Part shown: one piece after another, positions 1-8,305 of the stretch | Position numbering within the stretch: position 1 is the first letter of the stretch | Layout: each line of letters opens with the position of its first letter | Assembly: GCA_903913315.1 (NCBI GenBank) | Contig: CAIWKX010000088.1 | Span: 1 to 45,206 of the forward strand | Direction: 5' to 3' | Source: an uncultured Bacteroidota bacterium | Lineage (GTDB): Bacteria; Bacteroidota; Bacteroidia; Flavobacteriales; Flavobacteriaceae | Length of the DNA: 45,206 nt | The notes under the pieces: generated by a model | Database searches by the model: none | Told to the model about the DNA's origin: nothing | What the model saw: the letters and a program-made list of their open reading frames with translations, nothing else | Translations under genes and position numbers: made by a program

Positions 1-3
1 ATT

Positions 4-113
<110 letters not shown>

Positions 114-117
114 TTAG

Positions 118-151
118 TGAGGTCGTCCAATTGGACGACCTCATTTTTTTT
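118..151 (+). terminator. intrinsic terminator after 5S rRNA
   Basis: A perfect palindromic stem (left arm TGAGGTCGTCC from 118, right arm GGACGACCTCA ending at 143) is followed by an unbroken T-run at 144-151. It begins five bases after the 5S RNA and is the expected end of the rRNA operon transcript. Confidence 0.92.
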
Positions 152-158
152 ATGGGTA

Positions 159-230
159 CGGCGCAGTCGCAAGCTCGTGTCGCCGCCTTTTTTTTGAAAA
201 CGGCTATCATTTAGTTGATAGAGGTTTTTT
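159..230 (+). terminator. secondary tandem terminator-like hairpins downstream of 5S
   Basis: Two weaker hairpins follow the main terminator. The first pairs CGGCG at 159-163 with CGCCG at 181-185 and is followed by eight Ts at 188-195. The second pairs CTATCA at 204-209 with TGATAG at 216-221 and is followed by AGG and a T-run ending at 230. Backup terminators after an rRNA operon are plausible, but the stems are short, so this is an inference from structure only. Confidence 0.5.
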
Positions 231-261
231 GTTGTATGTAAAGTTTAGTTAGATAATTTAA

Positions 262-788
262 TTAACTGAAATGTATTATATCTACAATATCTGAATACTG
301 TTTAGGTTGTTCATTGAATTTTCTAATATAAATACAATCACAGATAAATTCAAAATTAATTTCAGTAGTGCTAAATACTTCTTAAGTTTTATTCATTCTT
401 TCTTCATTTAATCCTCTAGCAATAGTCATGTGAGCATATGCACTTTTAATATCAAAACCTATTGTTTTATGAATATCAATAATAATATTATTAAGATATT
501 GTTGAGATTTTTCATCAGGTGAAATAAAAAAAGTAGAATAACCGAAAGAGCTAAAAGAATTGAATCTAACTTTTTGTGGATTAATAGTTGAAAAAAAATC
601 TTTTATTTGATCTATGTACGCCCGAATGTAAGCTCATTTTCTAGATTAAGTAATGTTATATGAGCATTTGAATTTGCACTTCCAAACCAACTAATCTTAT
701 CTTGCAAAGCTTTCTTAAAAGATTTTATTAAAATTATCTGTTCAATAGTTGGAAAAATAACTAAAGAATAAAGAGGTATCTGTTTCAT
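262..788 (-). pseudogene. broken 2H phosphoesterase (2'-5' RNA ligase-like) gene
   Basis: Reading from the ATG at 788 gives MKQIPLYSLV, then the first 2H motif S-N-A-H-I-T-L, and stops at 612-614. After a frameshift near 618-625 the other frame continues with the second 2H motif in A-Y-A-H-M-T-I-A-R-G. It then meets an in-frame TAA at 382-384 and continues another 39 codons to a TAA at 262-264. Joined, the pieces give about 175 residues, a normal length for the 2'-5' RNA ligase/YjcG-type family, with both HxT motifs in the right order. The gene lies 11 bp behind the endonuclease III gene and was probably the last gene of that operon. One frameshift plus one nonsense codon argues for a decayed gene rather than a single sequencing error, though an error at the frameshift cannot be excluded. 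Confidence 0.8.
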
Positions 789-799
789 AATAAAAAAAC

Positions 800-1444
800 T
801 TAAACAGTTTTTAAAGGATAAGAACAATCATTTTGAATTGGACATTCAGAACACTTTGGATTAGTAGGTCGACAAATTTCTCTTCCTAAAAATGAAATCG
901 CCATTCCAATTTCTCCCCACATTTCTTTTGGAAGTAATTGCATTAATTGTTTTTCAACTTTATTACCATCTTTAGCTTCCTCGCAAAGACCAATTCTTGG
1001 TGCCACTCTAATAACATGCAAGTCAGCAATAATACCTTCTGCAGGAATATTCATTTCTCGCATAATTACATTGGCTGATTTTCTTCCAATTCCTTTTAAA
1101 GAAATTAAATCATTTAGTGTGGTTGGGATGTTTTGGTCATTTTTAAGAGTTTGCGCAATTTCAATTAGCCAACTTGATTTGGTGTTGAAGTTTCTAACTT
1201 TGCTTACATACGGAAATAATCCTTCAATTGTTGTAGTTGACAATGTTTCTAAATTAGGAAACTCTACAAAAAAGGCGGGTGCTATTTTATTAATATTGGC
1301 ATCAGAATCTTGGGCTGATAAAATTACGGCAACCATCAATTGATATATATTGTCATAATTTAAAGGGTGCTTTTTACCATTATATTTATCTAATAATGGT
1401 TGTAATTTTTTTTTCCAATCATTTGTGTTTTCAAATAATTCCAT
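800..1444 (-). CDS. nth: endonuclease III family DNA glycosylase/AP lyase
   Basis: This 214-residue protein is an endonuclease III-type base-excision repair enzyme, which removes oxidised pyrimidines and cuts the abasic site by beta-elimination. The N-terminal half contains the LSAQ motif (residues 42-45). The helix-hairpin-helix is LKGIGRKSANV at 116-126 with the Schiff-base lysine K122, and the conserved catalytic aspartate is D141 in IIADLH. Four cysteines, C191, C198, C201 and C207, have the C-x6-C-x2-C-x5-C spacing of the [4Fe-4S] cluster. Length and motif order match the family. Its ATG lies two bases after the stop of the upstream hydrolase gene, so the two are probably cotranscribed. 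Several nth paralogues can occur in this group, so the exact substrate is less certain than the family. Confidence 0.9.
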   Translation of the reverse strand: MELFENTNDWKKKLQPLLDKYNGKKHPLNYDNIYQLMVAVILSAQDSDANINKIAPAFFVEFPNLETLSTTTIEGLFPYVSKVRNFNTKSSWLIEIAQTLKNDQNIPTTLNDLISLKGIGRKSANVIMREMNIPAEGIIADLHVIRVAPRIGLCEEAKDGNKVEKQLMQLLPKEMWGEIGMAISFLGREICRPTNPKCSECPIQNDCSYPLKTV

Positions 1445-1446
1445 AA

Positions 1447-2310
1447 TTAATCTTTTAAATATTCTACAATTCGTTTTATTACTTGGGGGTTTCCCAAAAT
1501 TTTTCGATGACCTAAATTTTTAGTAATCATTAATTCTGAATTTTTCAAACTTTCACTAATGTGATAGGCGGCCCTCACATTTACCTCTTCGTCATTTTCA
1601 TCATGAATTATTAAAATAGGGGTCAATACTTCTTTCGCAACATTTGATGCCGAATAATAATCCATATTTTCGCCATATTTTTTCTCAAAATGATTCCTTA
1701 ATCTGATGGCAATTTCAGGTTTTAATTTTAATTTTTTAATGAAATCATCAATAATATCTTGAATAATATCACCACTTCCAATGATAACCGCTTTTTTGAT
1801 TTTCAGATGATCTCTAATGGCATTCAAAATTGACATTCCGCCAAGGGAATGACCAATTGCAAATTCAAACGGACCGAATCGTTTTTCCAATTCCAAAATG
1901 GATGCAATAAATTCGACCATTATAGATGAATTCCCTTTGGATTTGCCGTGGGCAGGTGCATCAAAACTTATTGTTGAATAGCCCAAATGTAGTAAGTCAT
2001 CTGCAATTCTAACCAATTGTGTTCCTCTACCAGACCAACCGTGAACTAGTAAAATTTTCTTATCGCTTTTTCCGTAATGATAGACTATAATTTTTTTATT
2101 TATAGAAGGAATCAAAACTGTTTCTTGAACACTTTCTTTATCCATATGAAATTCACGATTTGGAATTTTATGTTTTATTGGAGTCGTAAATAATTTAGCA
2201 GCAAACAGTGTTACTAATTTAGTAGATATTGCCTCAAATAATTTAGCGGTTATCAATATTATCTTCGGAATTTTCAATGTTTGGGCTTGTATTTCTGTAA
2301 TTTTTGACAT
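1447..2310 (-). CDS. alpha/beta hydrolase
   Basis: This 287-residue alpha/beta-hydrolase fold protein has the oxyanion segment LLVHGWSGRG (88-96), the nucleophile elbow GHSLGG at 153-158 with S155, the acid D240 in IIHDENDEEV, and H268 in NLGHRK. The full catalytic triad is therefore present. No signal peptide is evident, so it is probably cytoplasmic. Residues 17-45 form an amphipathic or mildly hydrophobic stretch ahead of the core. It is the first gene of a minus-strand group with nth and the 2H pseudogene and is divergent from glgE across 76 bp. The substrate (ester, lipid or other) cannot be read from the sequence. Confidence 0.85.
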   Translation of the reverse strand: MSKITEIQAQTLKIPKIILITAKLFEAISTKLVTLFAAKLFTTPIKHKIPNREFHMDKESVQETVLIPSINKKIIVYHYGKSDKKILLVHGWSGRGTQLVRIADDLLHLGYSTISFDAPAHGKSKGNSSIMVEFIASILELEKRFGPFEFAIGHSLGGMSILNAIRDHLKIKKAVIIGSGDIIQDIIDDFIKKLKLKPEIAIRLRNHFEKKYGENMDYYSASNVAKEVLTPILIIHDENDEEVNVRAAYHISESLKNSELMITKNLGHRKILGNPQVIKRIVEYLKD

Positions 2311-2386
2311 ATCAATAAATATTTAATGCAAGTTAATTTAATTTGTGTTTTTTTTATACATTAGACATCATTAAATTAAAGTTAAA

Positions 2387-4327
2387 ATGCAAAATCAAAA
2401 ACGTGTAATAATTGAAAATGTATTGCCTCAATTAGACAATGGGGCATTTTTTATAAAAAGAATTGTAGGTCAAAAGATAACGGTTACTGCTGATATAATA
2501 TCTGATGGTCACGATGTAATGGAAGCTGTTGTTCAATATAAACACGAAAAAGATAAAAAATGGTTGGAAGTTCGAATGAATGCGTTACCAAATGATGTAT
2601 TTGTAGCCACTTTTTCAGTTGAAAAGCAAGGGTATTATTCTTATTTTGTGGAAGCTTGGATTGATTATGCCTTGAATTGGCAATACGGAATTGGTAAAAA
2701 AATCAATGACAACCAACATGTAAAATCAGAATTATTAGATGGAGTAGAGTACATAAAACCTTTATTATCGAAAGTTTCAGCTTCGGAAAAAAAATATTTG
2801 AATGAAGTCATGGAGCTATTTTTAAATGAAGGTAATTACGATAAGGCAATCATTGAAGCAGTTTCAGATAAATTAAAAACTATTTTTAAAGAAAATCCAG
2901 CCAAGTTTTTAGCCAATCAAACACAAGAATTAAGAGTTTATGTAGATAGACAAAAGGCATTATTCAGTACTTGGTACGAATTTTTTCCACGTTCAGCTTC
3001 AAGCGAAGAAGGCAAACACGGAACTTTAAAAGATTGTGAAAAATTATTGCCTCGTGTGGCTAAAATGGGATTTGATACGTTATATTTTCCTCCAGTTCAT
3101 CCCATTGGAGAAGTAAATCGTAAAGGAATTAATAACGCAACTGATGCTAATCCTGGAGATGTCGGTTCGCCTTGGGGAATTGGTTCGCAATATGGTGGAC
3201 ACAAATCCATTCATCCTGAATTAGGAACCATTGATGATTTCAAATCCATGGTAAATACTGCAAAAGAATTAGGAATTGAAATAGCAATGGACTTTGCGCT
3301 TCAAGCAGCACCCGATCATCCTTATGTAAAAGAGTTTCCACAATGGTTTAAATGGCGTCCTGATGGAACGGTTCAATATGCTGAAAATCCTCCAAAAAAA
3401 TACCAAGATATTTTACCCATTTATTTTGAAAGTAGCGATTGGAAAAACCTCTGGAAAGAATTATTAGACTGTGCTCTATTTTGGGTAGAAGAATGTGGTA
3501 TTAGAGTATTCCGTGTCGATAATCCACATACCAAACCTTTCTATTTTTGGGGTTGGTTAATCGCCGAAATAAAGAAAAAACATCCCGATGTATTGTTCCT
3601 GGCAGAAGCTTTTACTCGTCCAAAAATTATGCACGAATTAGCCAAACAAGGTTTTACACAATCCTATTCTTATTACACTTGGCGCAACACAAAAGCAGAG
3701 TTACAAGAATATCTTACAGAGTTAACACAAACTAATCAAAAGGAATTTTTCCGTCCAAACTTTTGGCCAAATACGCCGGATATTAACCCATTTCCTTTGC
3801 AAGGAGCAAACGAAAGTACTCATTTACAAAAGTATTTCTTAGCAGCAACATTGAGTTCATCTGTTGGGATTTACGGCCCTATATTTGAATACATGGTTTC
3901 TGATGCATTACCAGGAAAAGAGGAATATATGGACAGTGAGAAGTATCAAATTCGCCTTTGGGATTGGAATAAAGAGAATAAAATAACAATGCTAATTTCT
4001 AAAATCAATCAAATTAGAAAAGAGCAAATATCATTGCAACAAACCAATAACATTGAGTTTTGTGATACCGATAACGACCAGATAATAGCCTATTATAAAT
4101 TTGACGACAACAAAGAAAATGAAACGTTGATGATTGCTAGTTTAGACGCATATTATGCTAAACAAGCTATGGTTAGGTTGCCGTTGCAGTCACTCGGAAT
4201 TAATGCAGGACATTCGGTAAATGTCATTGATTTAATCACCGGAAATAGCTACATTTGGGATAAAGAATGGAATTTTGTCGAATTGCATCCAACCTTGCCA
4301 TTTCATCTATTTAAAATTCAGAAATAG
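2387..4327 (+). CDS. glgE: alpha-1,4-glucan:maltose-1-phosphate maltosyltransferase GlgE
   Basis: GlgE (EC 2.4.99.16, GH13_3) transfers maltosyl units from maltose-1-phosphate to the non-reducing end of alpha-1,4-glucan. The 646 residues comprise an N-terminal beta-sandwich (about 1-120), a helical insert (about 125-190) and a GH13 barrel from YEFFPRSA (197-204). The nucleophile region is GIRVFRVDNPHTKP with D378, and the acid/base region is FLAEAFTRP with E407. The DNPHTKP signature and insert pattern separate GlgE from ordinary amylases. The gene is followed after 36 bp by maltokinase and then glgB, the expected partners. No signal peptide is present, consistent with cytosolic glucan synthesis. 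Confidence 0.95.
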   Translation: MQNQKRVIIENVLPQLDNGAFFIKRIVGQKITVTADIISDGHDVMEAVVQYKHEKDKKWLEVRMNALPNDVFVATFSVEKQGYYSYFVEAWIDYALNWQYGIGKKINDNQHVKSELLDGVEYIKPLLSKVSASEKKYLNEVMELFLNEGNYDKAIIEAVSDKLKTIFKENPAKFLANQTQELRVYVDRQKALFSTWYEFFPRSASSEEGKHGTLKDCEKLLPRVAKMGFDTLYFPPVHPIGEVNRKGINNATDANPGDVGSPWGIGSQYGGHKSIHPELGTIDDFKSMVNTAKELGIEIAMDFALQAAPDHPYVKEFPQWFKWRPDGTVQYAENPPKKYQDILPIYFESSDWKNLWKELLDCALFWVEECGIRVFRVDNPHTKPFYFWGWLIAEIKKKHPDVLFLAEAFTRPKIMHELAKQGFTQSYSYYTWRNTKAELQEYLTELTQTNQKEFFRPNFWPNTPDINPFPLQGANESTHLQKYFLAATLSSSVGIYGPIFEYMVSDALPGKEEYMDSEKYQIRLWDWNKENKITMLISKINQIRKEQISLQQTNNIEFCDTDNDQIIAYYKFDDNKENETLMIASLDAYYAKQAMVRLPLQSLGINAGHSVNVIDLITGNSYIWDKEWNFVELHPTLPFHLFKIQK

Positions 4328-4363
4328 AATTACAACAACCAAACAAGCATAAAACCTCTTACC

Positions 4364-5986
4364 ATGAAAAACGATAATCAAGAAACTTTTTCAGCTCCAT
4401 TTGTTTTCAAAAATGAATGGAAAGATGCCTTCAAAGACGATGAATTTATTAAAATATTTTCATCTGATATCCTAGAAAACTACATCATTAACAAGAGGTG
4501 GTATGGAGGAAAGGCAAGTACGTTAAAGTATATTGAAGTCGTTGATCATTTCAAAATCACTTCAAAAAAGAACACCTATTATGGCGTTTTGCTTGAAGTG
4601 AATTTCAAGGAAGCCTTCTTCCAACACTATTTTATGCCAGTGGCATTCATGACCAATGATGAATTGGATACTAATACCATCATCGCTCCTGCAAAATTTG
4701 GAAACATCGATGGCTACTTAGTTGACGCGTTGCACCAAGAAGACTTTAGAAAATTATTGTTCGATAATATCGCTCAATCTACAGAAAGCAAGGAACTGAA
4801 ATTAGTATTCCACAAAGGGTCGCATTTGGTAGATAAAGAATACAAATCCTCGCAATTCATGGGAGTGGAGCAAAGTAATACCTCGATTATTTATAATGAT
4901 GCATTTGTGTTAAAAATCTTTCGACGTATTTATGTTAGTACTAATCCTGATTATGAAATCAGCCGTTTTCTTACCGAAAGAATGCACTATCAAAACACAC
5001 CTGCCTATACAGGAAGTATCAATTTAGCATTGTCGGAAGGGAATATCACCTTGGGATTAATGCAAGAATTAGTGCCCAACCAAGGTGATGCTTGGAAGTT
5101 TATGTTAGAGCAAATGGACGGTGTTTTCGATAACCTTTCCAGAAAAAAAATAAAAATTGACAAGCTTCCAAAAGTAGAATTGTTCAAGCGATTAAAAATT
5201 AACGAAATCCCACCGGAAATTATTGATTGGGTGGGTTTAAGTTTGTTTCTTCGCATTCAGACCCTTGCTTTGCGTACTGCCGAAATGCACATTGCACTTG
5301 GAAGTGACATTCACGAAACCGCATTCACACCTACAACCTACAACGGCGATTACACCGTTTGGTTAAAAAACCGTCTGCTATATCAATTCCAAAACCGATT
5401 AAACATTATCGAAAATAGTTTGCATAAACTCGACGGAATGGCACTCGAATTAGCCAATCAATTCCTCGAAAACAAAAAACTAATCCGTAAACATTTTGTA
5501 GATTTCGATTGGACCAAAATGAAATCCGAACGCATTCGTATTCATGGCGATTTCCATTTGGGTCAAGTGTTAGTCAATGGTGACGATTTTTACATCCTCG
5601 ATTTTGAAGGAGAACCCGAAAGCACCATCCGTGATAGAAAGGTAAAACAACCACCACTAAAAGACGTTGCCGGAATGTTTCGTTCCTTTCATTACGCCAT
5701 CTATGCCACTATTTTCAACAACGCCGATAAATATCCGTTTGAGCAAGAAGAGCTCTTCAAAGCCGGAGAATTACTCTTTAAATACATGGTGGGCACCTTC
5801 CTTGAAACCTATATCGAGAAAGCCCAATCGGGTAATTTAAACATTGGATACAGTCACGAAATTAACTTTTTACTCAAATATTGCATCCTTGAAAAAGCCG
5901 TTTACGAACTCGGTTACGAACTAAATTCACGCCCTCGATGGGCCGTAATTCCTTTGCGAGGCATTCAAACGATTATGGGGTATTAG
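4364..5986 (+). CDS. mak: maltokinase
   Basis: Maltokinase phosphorylates maltose with ATP to maltose-1-phosphate, the GlgE donor. The 540 residues show the maltokinase N-terminal cap (INKRWYGGKAS at 42-52) and an aminoglycoside-phosphotransferase-like kinase fold. That fold has a candidate ATP-binding lysine in VLKIFRR (K184), the catalytic loop HGDFHLGQ at 394-401, and the metal-binding DFEGEP at 413-418. Some bacteria fuse this kinase to trehalose synthase TreS; here it stands alone, at near the usual length for the free enzyme. It lies 36 bp behind glgE and is almost certainly cotranscribed. Older annotation may call it a trehalose synthase-fused maltokinase, but no TreS barrel is present. 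Confidence 0.9.
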   Translation: MKNDNQETFSAPFVFKNEWKDAFKDDEFIKIFSSDILENYIINKRWYGGKASTLKYIEVVDHFKITSKKNTYYGVLLEVNFKEAFFQHYFMPVAFMTNDELDTNTIIAPAKFGNIDGYLVDALHQEDFRKLLFDNIAQSTESKELKLVFHKGSHLVDKEYKSSQFMGVEQSNTSIIYNDAFVLKIFRRIYVSTNPDYEISRFLTERMHYQNTPAYTGSINLALSEGNITLGLMQELVPNQGDAWKFMLEQMDGVFDNLSRKKIKIDKLPKVELFKRLKINEIPPEIIDWVGLSLFLRIQTLALRTAEMHIALGSDIHETAFTPTTYNGDYTVWLKNRLLYQFQNRLNIIENSLHKLDGMALELANQFLENKKLIRKHFVDFDWTKMKSERIRIHGDFHLGQVLVNGDDFYILDFEGEPESTIRDRKVKQPPLKDVAGMFRSFHYAIYATIFNNADKYPFEQEELFKAGELLFKYMVGTFLETYIEKAQSGNLNIGYSHEINFLLKYCILEKAVYELGYELNSRPRWAVIPLRGIQTIMGY

Positions 5987-6009
5987 AAATGTAATATGAA
6001 TTTGAAGCG

Positions 6010-6100
6010 AATGGCTCGGGCATTTTCAACAATCCCTATTCCCGCTTTCCGTTCCAATCTTGCCCCAAAAGGCAAGGATTTCCACTACAATCGGGGCTAG
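6010..6100 (+). repeat. dispersed intergenic repeat-like element between mak and glgB
   Basis: The 197-bp gap between mak and glgB contains a block much richer in G and C than its surroundings, from about GGCTCGGGCATTTTC to the segment ending CAATCGGGGCTAG near 6100. It has an internal hairpin CTTGCC-loop-GGCAAG at 6059-6076. I recognise the pattern (CCCGCTTTCCGTTCCAAT, GGATTTCCACTACAAT) as resembling a short non-coding element found between genes in many Flavobacteriia. That identification is from memory and was not searched. It does not appear elsewhere in this window. Confidence 0.5.
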
Positions 6101-6183
6101 AAAGGATTTGAATTGAATAGAAAATAAAATGTAAAAAAATCAATTGAATTGTCAATAACAATTGCAAAAAATAAAAATATAAT

Positions 6184-8088
6184 ATGAATCCAGTACTTCC
6201 ACATTCTCTTTTCACCGATTTCGACATCGACCTATTCAAAGCAGGAAAACATTTCAGACTATACGAAAAACTAGGCGCTCACATCACCGAAGTCAATGGC
6301 GTAAAAGGCGTTTACTTTGCCGTTTGGGCACCATCGGCACGCTCGGTTTCTGTTGTGGGTGATTTCAATTTTTGGGTACAAGGCGAGCACCAACTCAACG
6401 TCCGTTGGGACGCTTCCGGAATTTGGGAAGGTTTCATTCCAGGCATAGACAAAGGCACCACTTATAAATATAAAATTCAATCCAACAACGGCGGCACCAT
6501 CACCGAAAAAGCCGATCCATTTGCTTTATATTGCGAACATCCACCACACACAGCCTCTGTAATTTGGGATTTAGATTACAAATGGAAAGACACCAAATGG
6601 ATGGACACGCGTAAAGACAAAAACGCACTCGACAAACCCTATTCGGTTTATGAAGTGCATTTGGGTTCTTGGAAACGCAACGCCGACGGCAAGTTTTTAA
6701 CTTATATTGAATTAGCAGACCAATTGGTTTCCTACGTAAAAGAAACAGGTTTTACCCATGTCGAGTTTATGCCCATCATGGAATATCCTTACGATCCCTC
6801 TTGGGGATATCAATTGGTTGGGTATTTTGCACCCACCTCACGTTTCGGAAAGCCGCAAGATTTTATGCTTTTAGTGGATAAACTCCACCAAGCAGGAATT
6901 GGAGTAATTTTGGATTGGGTACCCTCGCATTTCCCTGATGATGCCCATGGATTAGGCTTTTTTGATGGTTCTAATTTATACGAACATCCAGATAGAAGAA
7001 AAGGCTATCATCCCGATTGGAAAAGTTTAGTATTCAATTATGGACGTAATGAAGTGCGTTCGTTTTTAATCAGTAACGCTATTTTTTGGTTGCAACATTA
7101 CCATGTAGATGGACTTCGTGTAGATGCTGTAGCGTCCATGTTATATTTGGATTACTCCAGAAAAGACGGAGAGTGGGAGCCAAATATTTATGGTGGAAGA
7201 GAAAATCTAGACACTATCAGTTTCCTAAAAGATTTCAACGAAGCCGTGTATGCTAGTTTCCCAGATGTGCAAACTATTGCTGAAGAAAGTACCAGTTTTC
7301 CAATGGTTTCTCGACCGACATTCCTTGGCGGTTTAGGTTTCGGAATGAAATGGATGATGGGTTGGATGCACGATACCTTACAGTATTTCTCTAAAGAAAG
7401 TGTGTACCGAAAATACCATCAAAACGACATAACATTCTCCATGACTTATGCGTTTACCGAGAATTTTATGTTACCACTTTCCCACGATGAAGTGGTATAT
7501 GGAAAACACTCTATTCAAGGAAGAATGCCCGGTGACGAATGGCAGCGTTTTGCTAATCTTCGTTTGTTATATGGTTATATGTTTACGCATCCCGGAGCAA
7601 AATTGTTATTCATGGGTGGCGAATTTGGTCAAACATCAGAATGGAATTTTGAAAGCAGCCTCGATTGGCATTTGTTGCAATATGGTTTCCATGATGGAAT
7701 TAAGAAATGCATCACCGATTTGAATGCTTTATACAAATCGCATCCAGCCTTATATGAAAAACAATTCTCGGTAGAAGGTTTTGAATGGATTAATTATTCC
7801 GACAATGAAAACTCTGTTTTAGCTTATATTCGTAAAGGAATTAATGAAAAGGAAAACTTAATTGTGGTTTGCAATATGACTCCAGTAATCCATGATAACT
7901 ATAGAATTGGTCTGCCAAAGAAAGGCAAATTGGTCGAAATTTTCAATTCAGATAAAGTAGAATATAATGGAAGCGGTGTAAGTAATACAAAACCAATTAA
8001 AATAGAAAAAGAGTCTTGGAATGGAAGAGAATTTTCAGCAGAAATTATTCTACCACCATTGGGAATTTGTGTTTTTAAAATTGGCTAG
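6184..8088 (+). CDS. glgB: 1,4-alpha-glucan branching enzyme GlgB
   Basis: GlgB (EC 2.4.1.18, GH13_9) cuts alpha-1,4 chains and rejoins them as alpha-1,6 branches. The 634 residues contain one CBM48 domain (about 22-125, with FAVWAPSARSVSVVGDFNFW at 45-64) and the GH13 barrel. Barrel landmarks are MEYPYDPSWGYQ at 199-210, DWVPSHFP at 244-251, the nucleophile D314 in GLRVDAVAS, the acid/base E367 in IAEEST, and H434-D435-E436 in LSHDEVV. It has the short form with a single N-terminal domain, unlike the longer E. coli enzyme. It is the third gene of the glucan block after glgE and mak and would branch the polymer made by GlgE. Confidence 0.96.
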   Translation: MNPVLPHSLFTDFDIDLFKAGKHFRLYEKLGAHITEVNGVKGVYFAVWAPSARSVSVVGDFNFWVQGEHQLNVRWDASGIWEGFIPGIDKGTTYKYKIQSNNGGTITEKADPFALYCEHPPHTASVIWDLDYKWKDTKWMDTRKDKNALDKPYSVYEVHLGSWKRNADGKFLTYIELADQLVSYVKETGFTHVEFMPIMEYPYDPSWGYQLVGYFAPTSRFGKPQDFMLLVDKLHQAGIGVILDWVPSHFPDDAHGLGFFDGSNLYEHPDRRKGYHPDWKSLVFNYGRNEVRSFLISNAIFWLQHYHVDGLRVDAVASMLYLDYSRKDGEWEPNIYGGRENLDTISFLKDFNEAVYASFPDVQTIAEESTSFPMVSRPTFLGGLGFGMKWMMGWMHDTLQYFSKESVYRKYHQNDITFSMTYAFTENFMLPLSHDEVVYGKHSIQGRMPGDEWQRFANLRLLYGYMFTHPGAKLLFMGGEFGQTSEWNFESSLDWHLLQYGFHDGIKKCITDLNALYKSHPALYEKQFSVEGFEWINYSDNENSVLAYIRKGINEKENLIVVCNMTPVIHDNYRIGLPKKGKLVEIFNSDKVEYNGSGVSNTKPIKIEKESWNGREFSAEIILPPLGICVFKIG

Positions 8089-8095
8089 TTTTTTT

Positions 8096-8201
8096 CCACA
8101 AAGACGCAAAGACGCAAAGAAAAATTAAGTTTTTTTAATAACAATATTTTCAATTTTTTAAAATTTGATTGTATAAACTTTGTGTCTTTGTGTCTTTGTG
8201 G
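8096..8201 (+). repeat. long inverted repeat between glgB and the GH31 gene
   Basis: Two 24-bp arms face each other: left at 8096-8119 (CCACAAAGACGCAAAGACGC and on) and right at 8178-8201 (ending CTTTGTGTCTTTGTGG). They match at 22 of 24 positions across a 58-bp loop. Both mismatches become G-U pairs in the plus-strand transcript, so RNA from glgB could form an unbroken 24-bp stem, while the minus-strand RNA would have two A-C mismatches. It begins 8 bp after the glgB stop. It resembles the CACAAAGACACAAAG-type repeats seen between genes in many genomes. It could act as a 3' stabiliser or a weak transcription block; no clean T-run follows. Confidence 0.7.
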
Positions 8202-8274
8202 CAAATACAGACATCCGCAAACGTTATCGTTAAAAACTACTTTAATTAACTTTTTTATTGTCACTACAACTTTG

Positions 8275-8282
8275 TAAATTTG
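8275..8282 (+). promoter_or_regulatory. candidate -7 box upstream of the GH31 gene
   Basis: TAAATTTG fits the Bacteroidota -7 consensus TAnnTTTG and lies 23 bp before the ATG. The nearest upstream TTG (8258-8260) is only 14 bp away, short of the usual 17-23, so this is a weak call. If real, GH31 could be expressed separately from glgB. Confidence 0.35.
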
Positions 8283-8305
8283 GCACTTTGTCAAAAAAAT
8301 AACCT

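Noticed and set aside
1071..1343. 90-codon plus-strand open frame inside nth
   Set aside because: It is antisense to the conserved helix-hairpin-helix and SAQ regions of endonuclease III and has no domain.
2311..2386. Promoter between the alpha/beta hydrolase and glgE
   Set aside because: TACATTAG at 2357-2364 has one mismatch to the -7 consensus and the nearest TTG is only 11 bp away. A promoter must be here, but I cannot place it.
6036..6239. 67-codon minus-strand open frame across the mak-glgB gap
   Set aside because: It overlaps the glgB start on the opposite strand and the repeat-like element. No domain is visible.
8085..8294. 69-codon minus-strand open frame after glgB
   Set aside because: It is a translation of the inverted repeat and AT-rich gap, with low-complexity products from the CACAAAGAC arms and no start signal.
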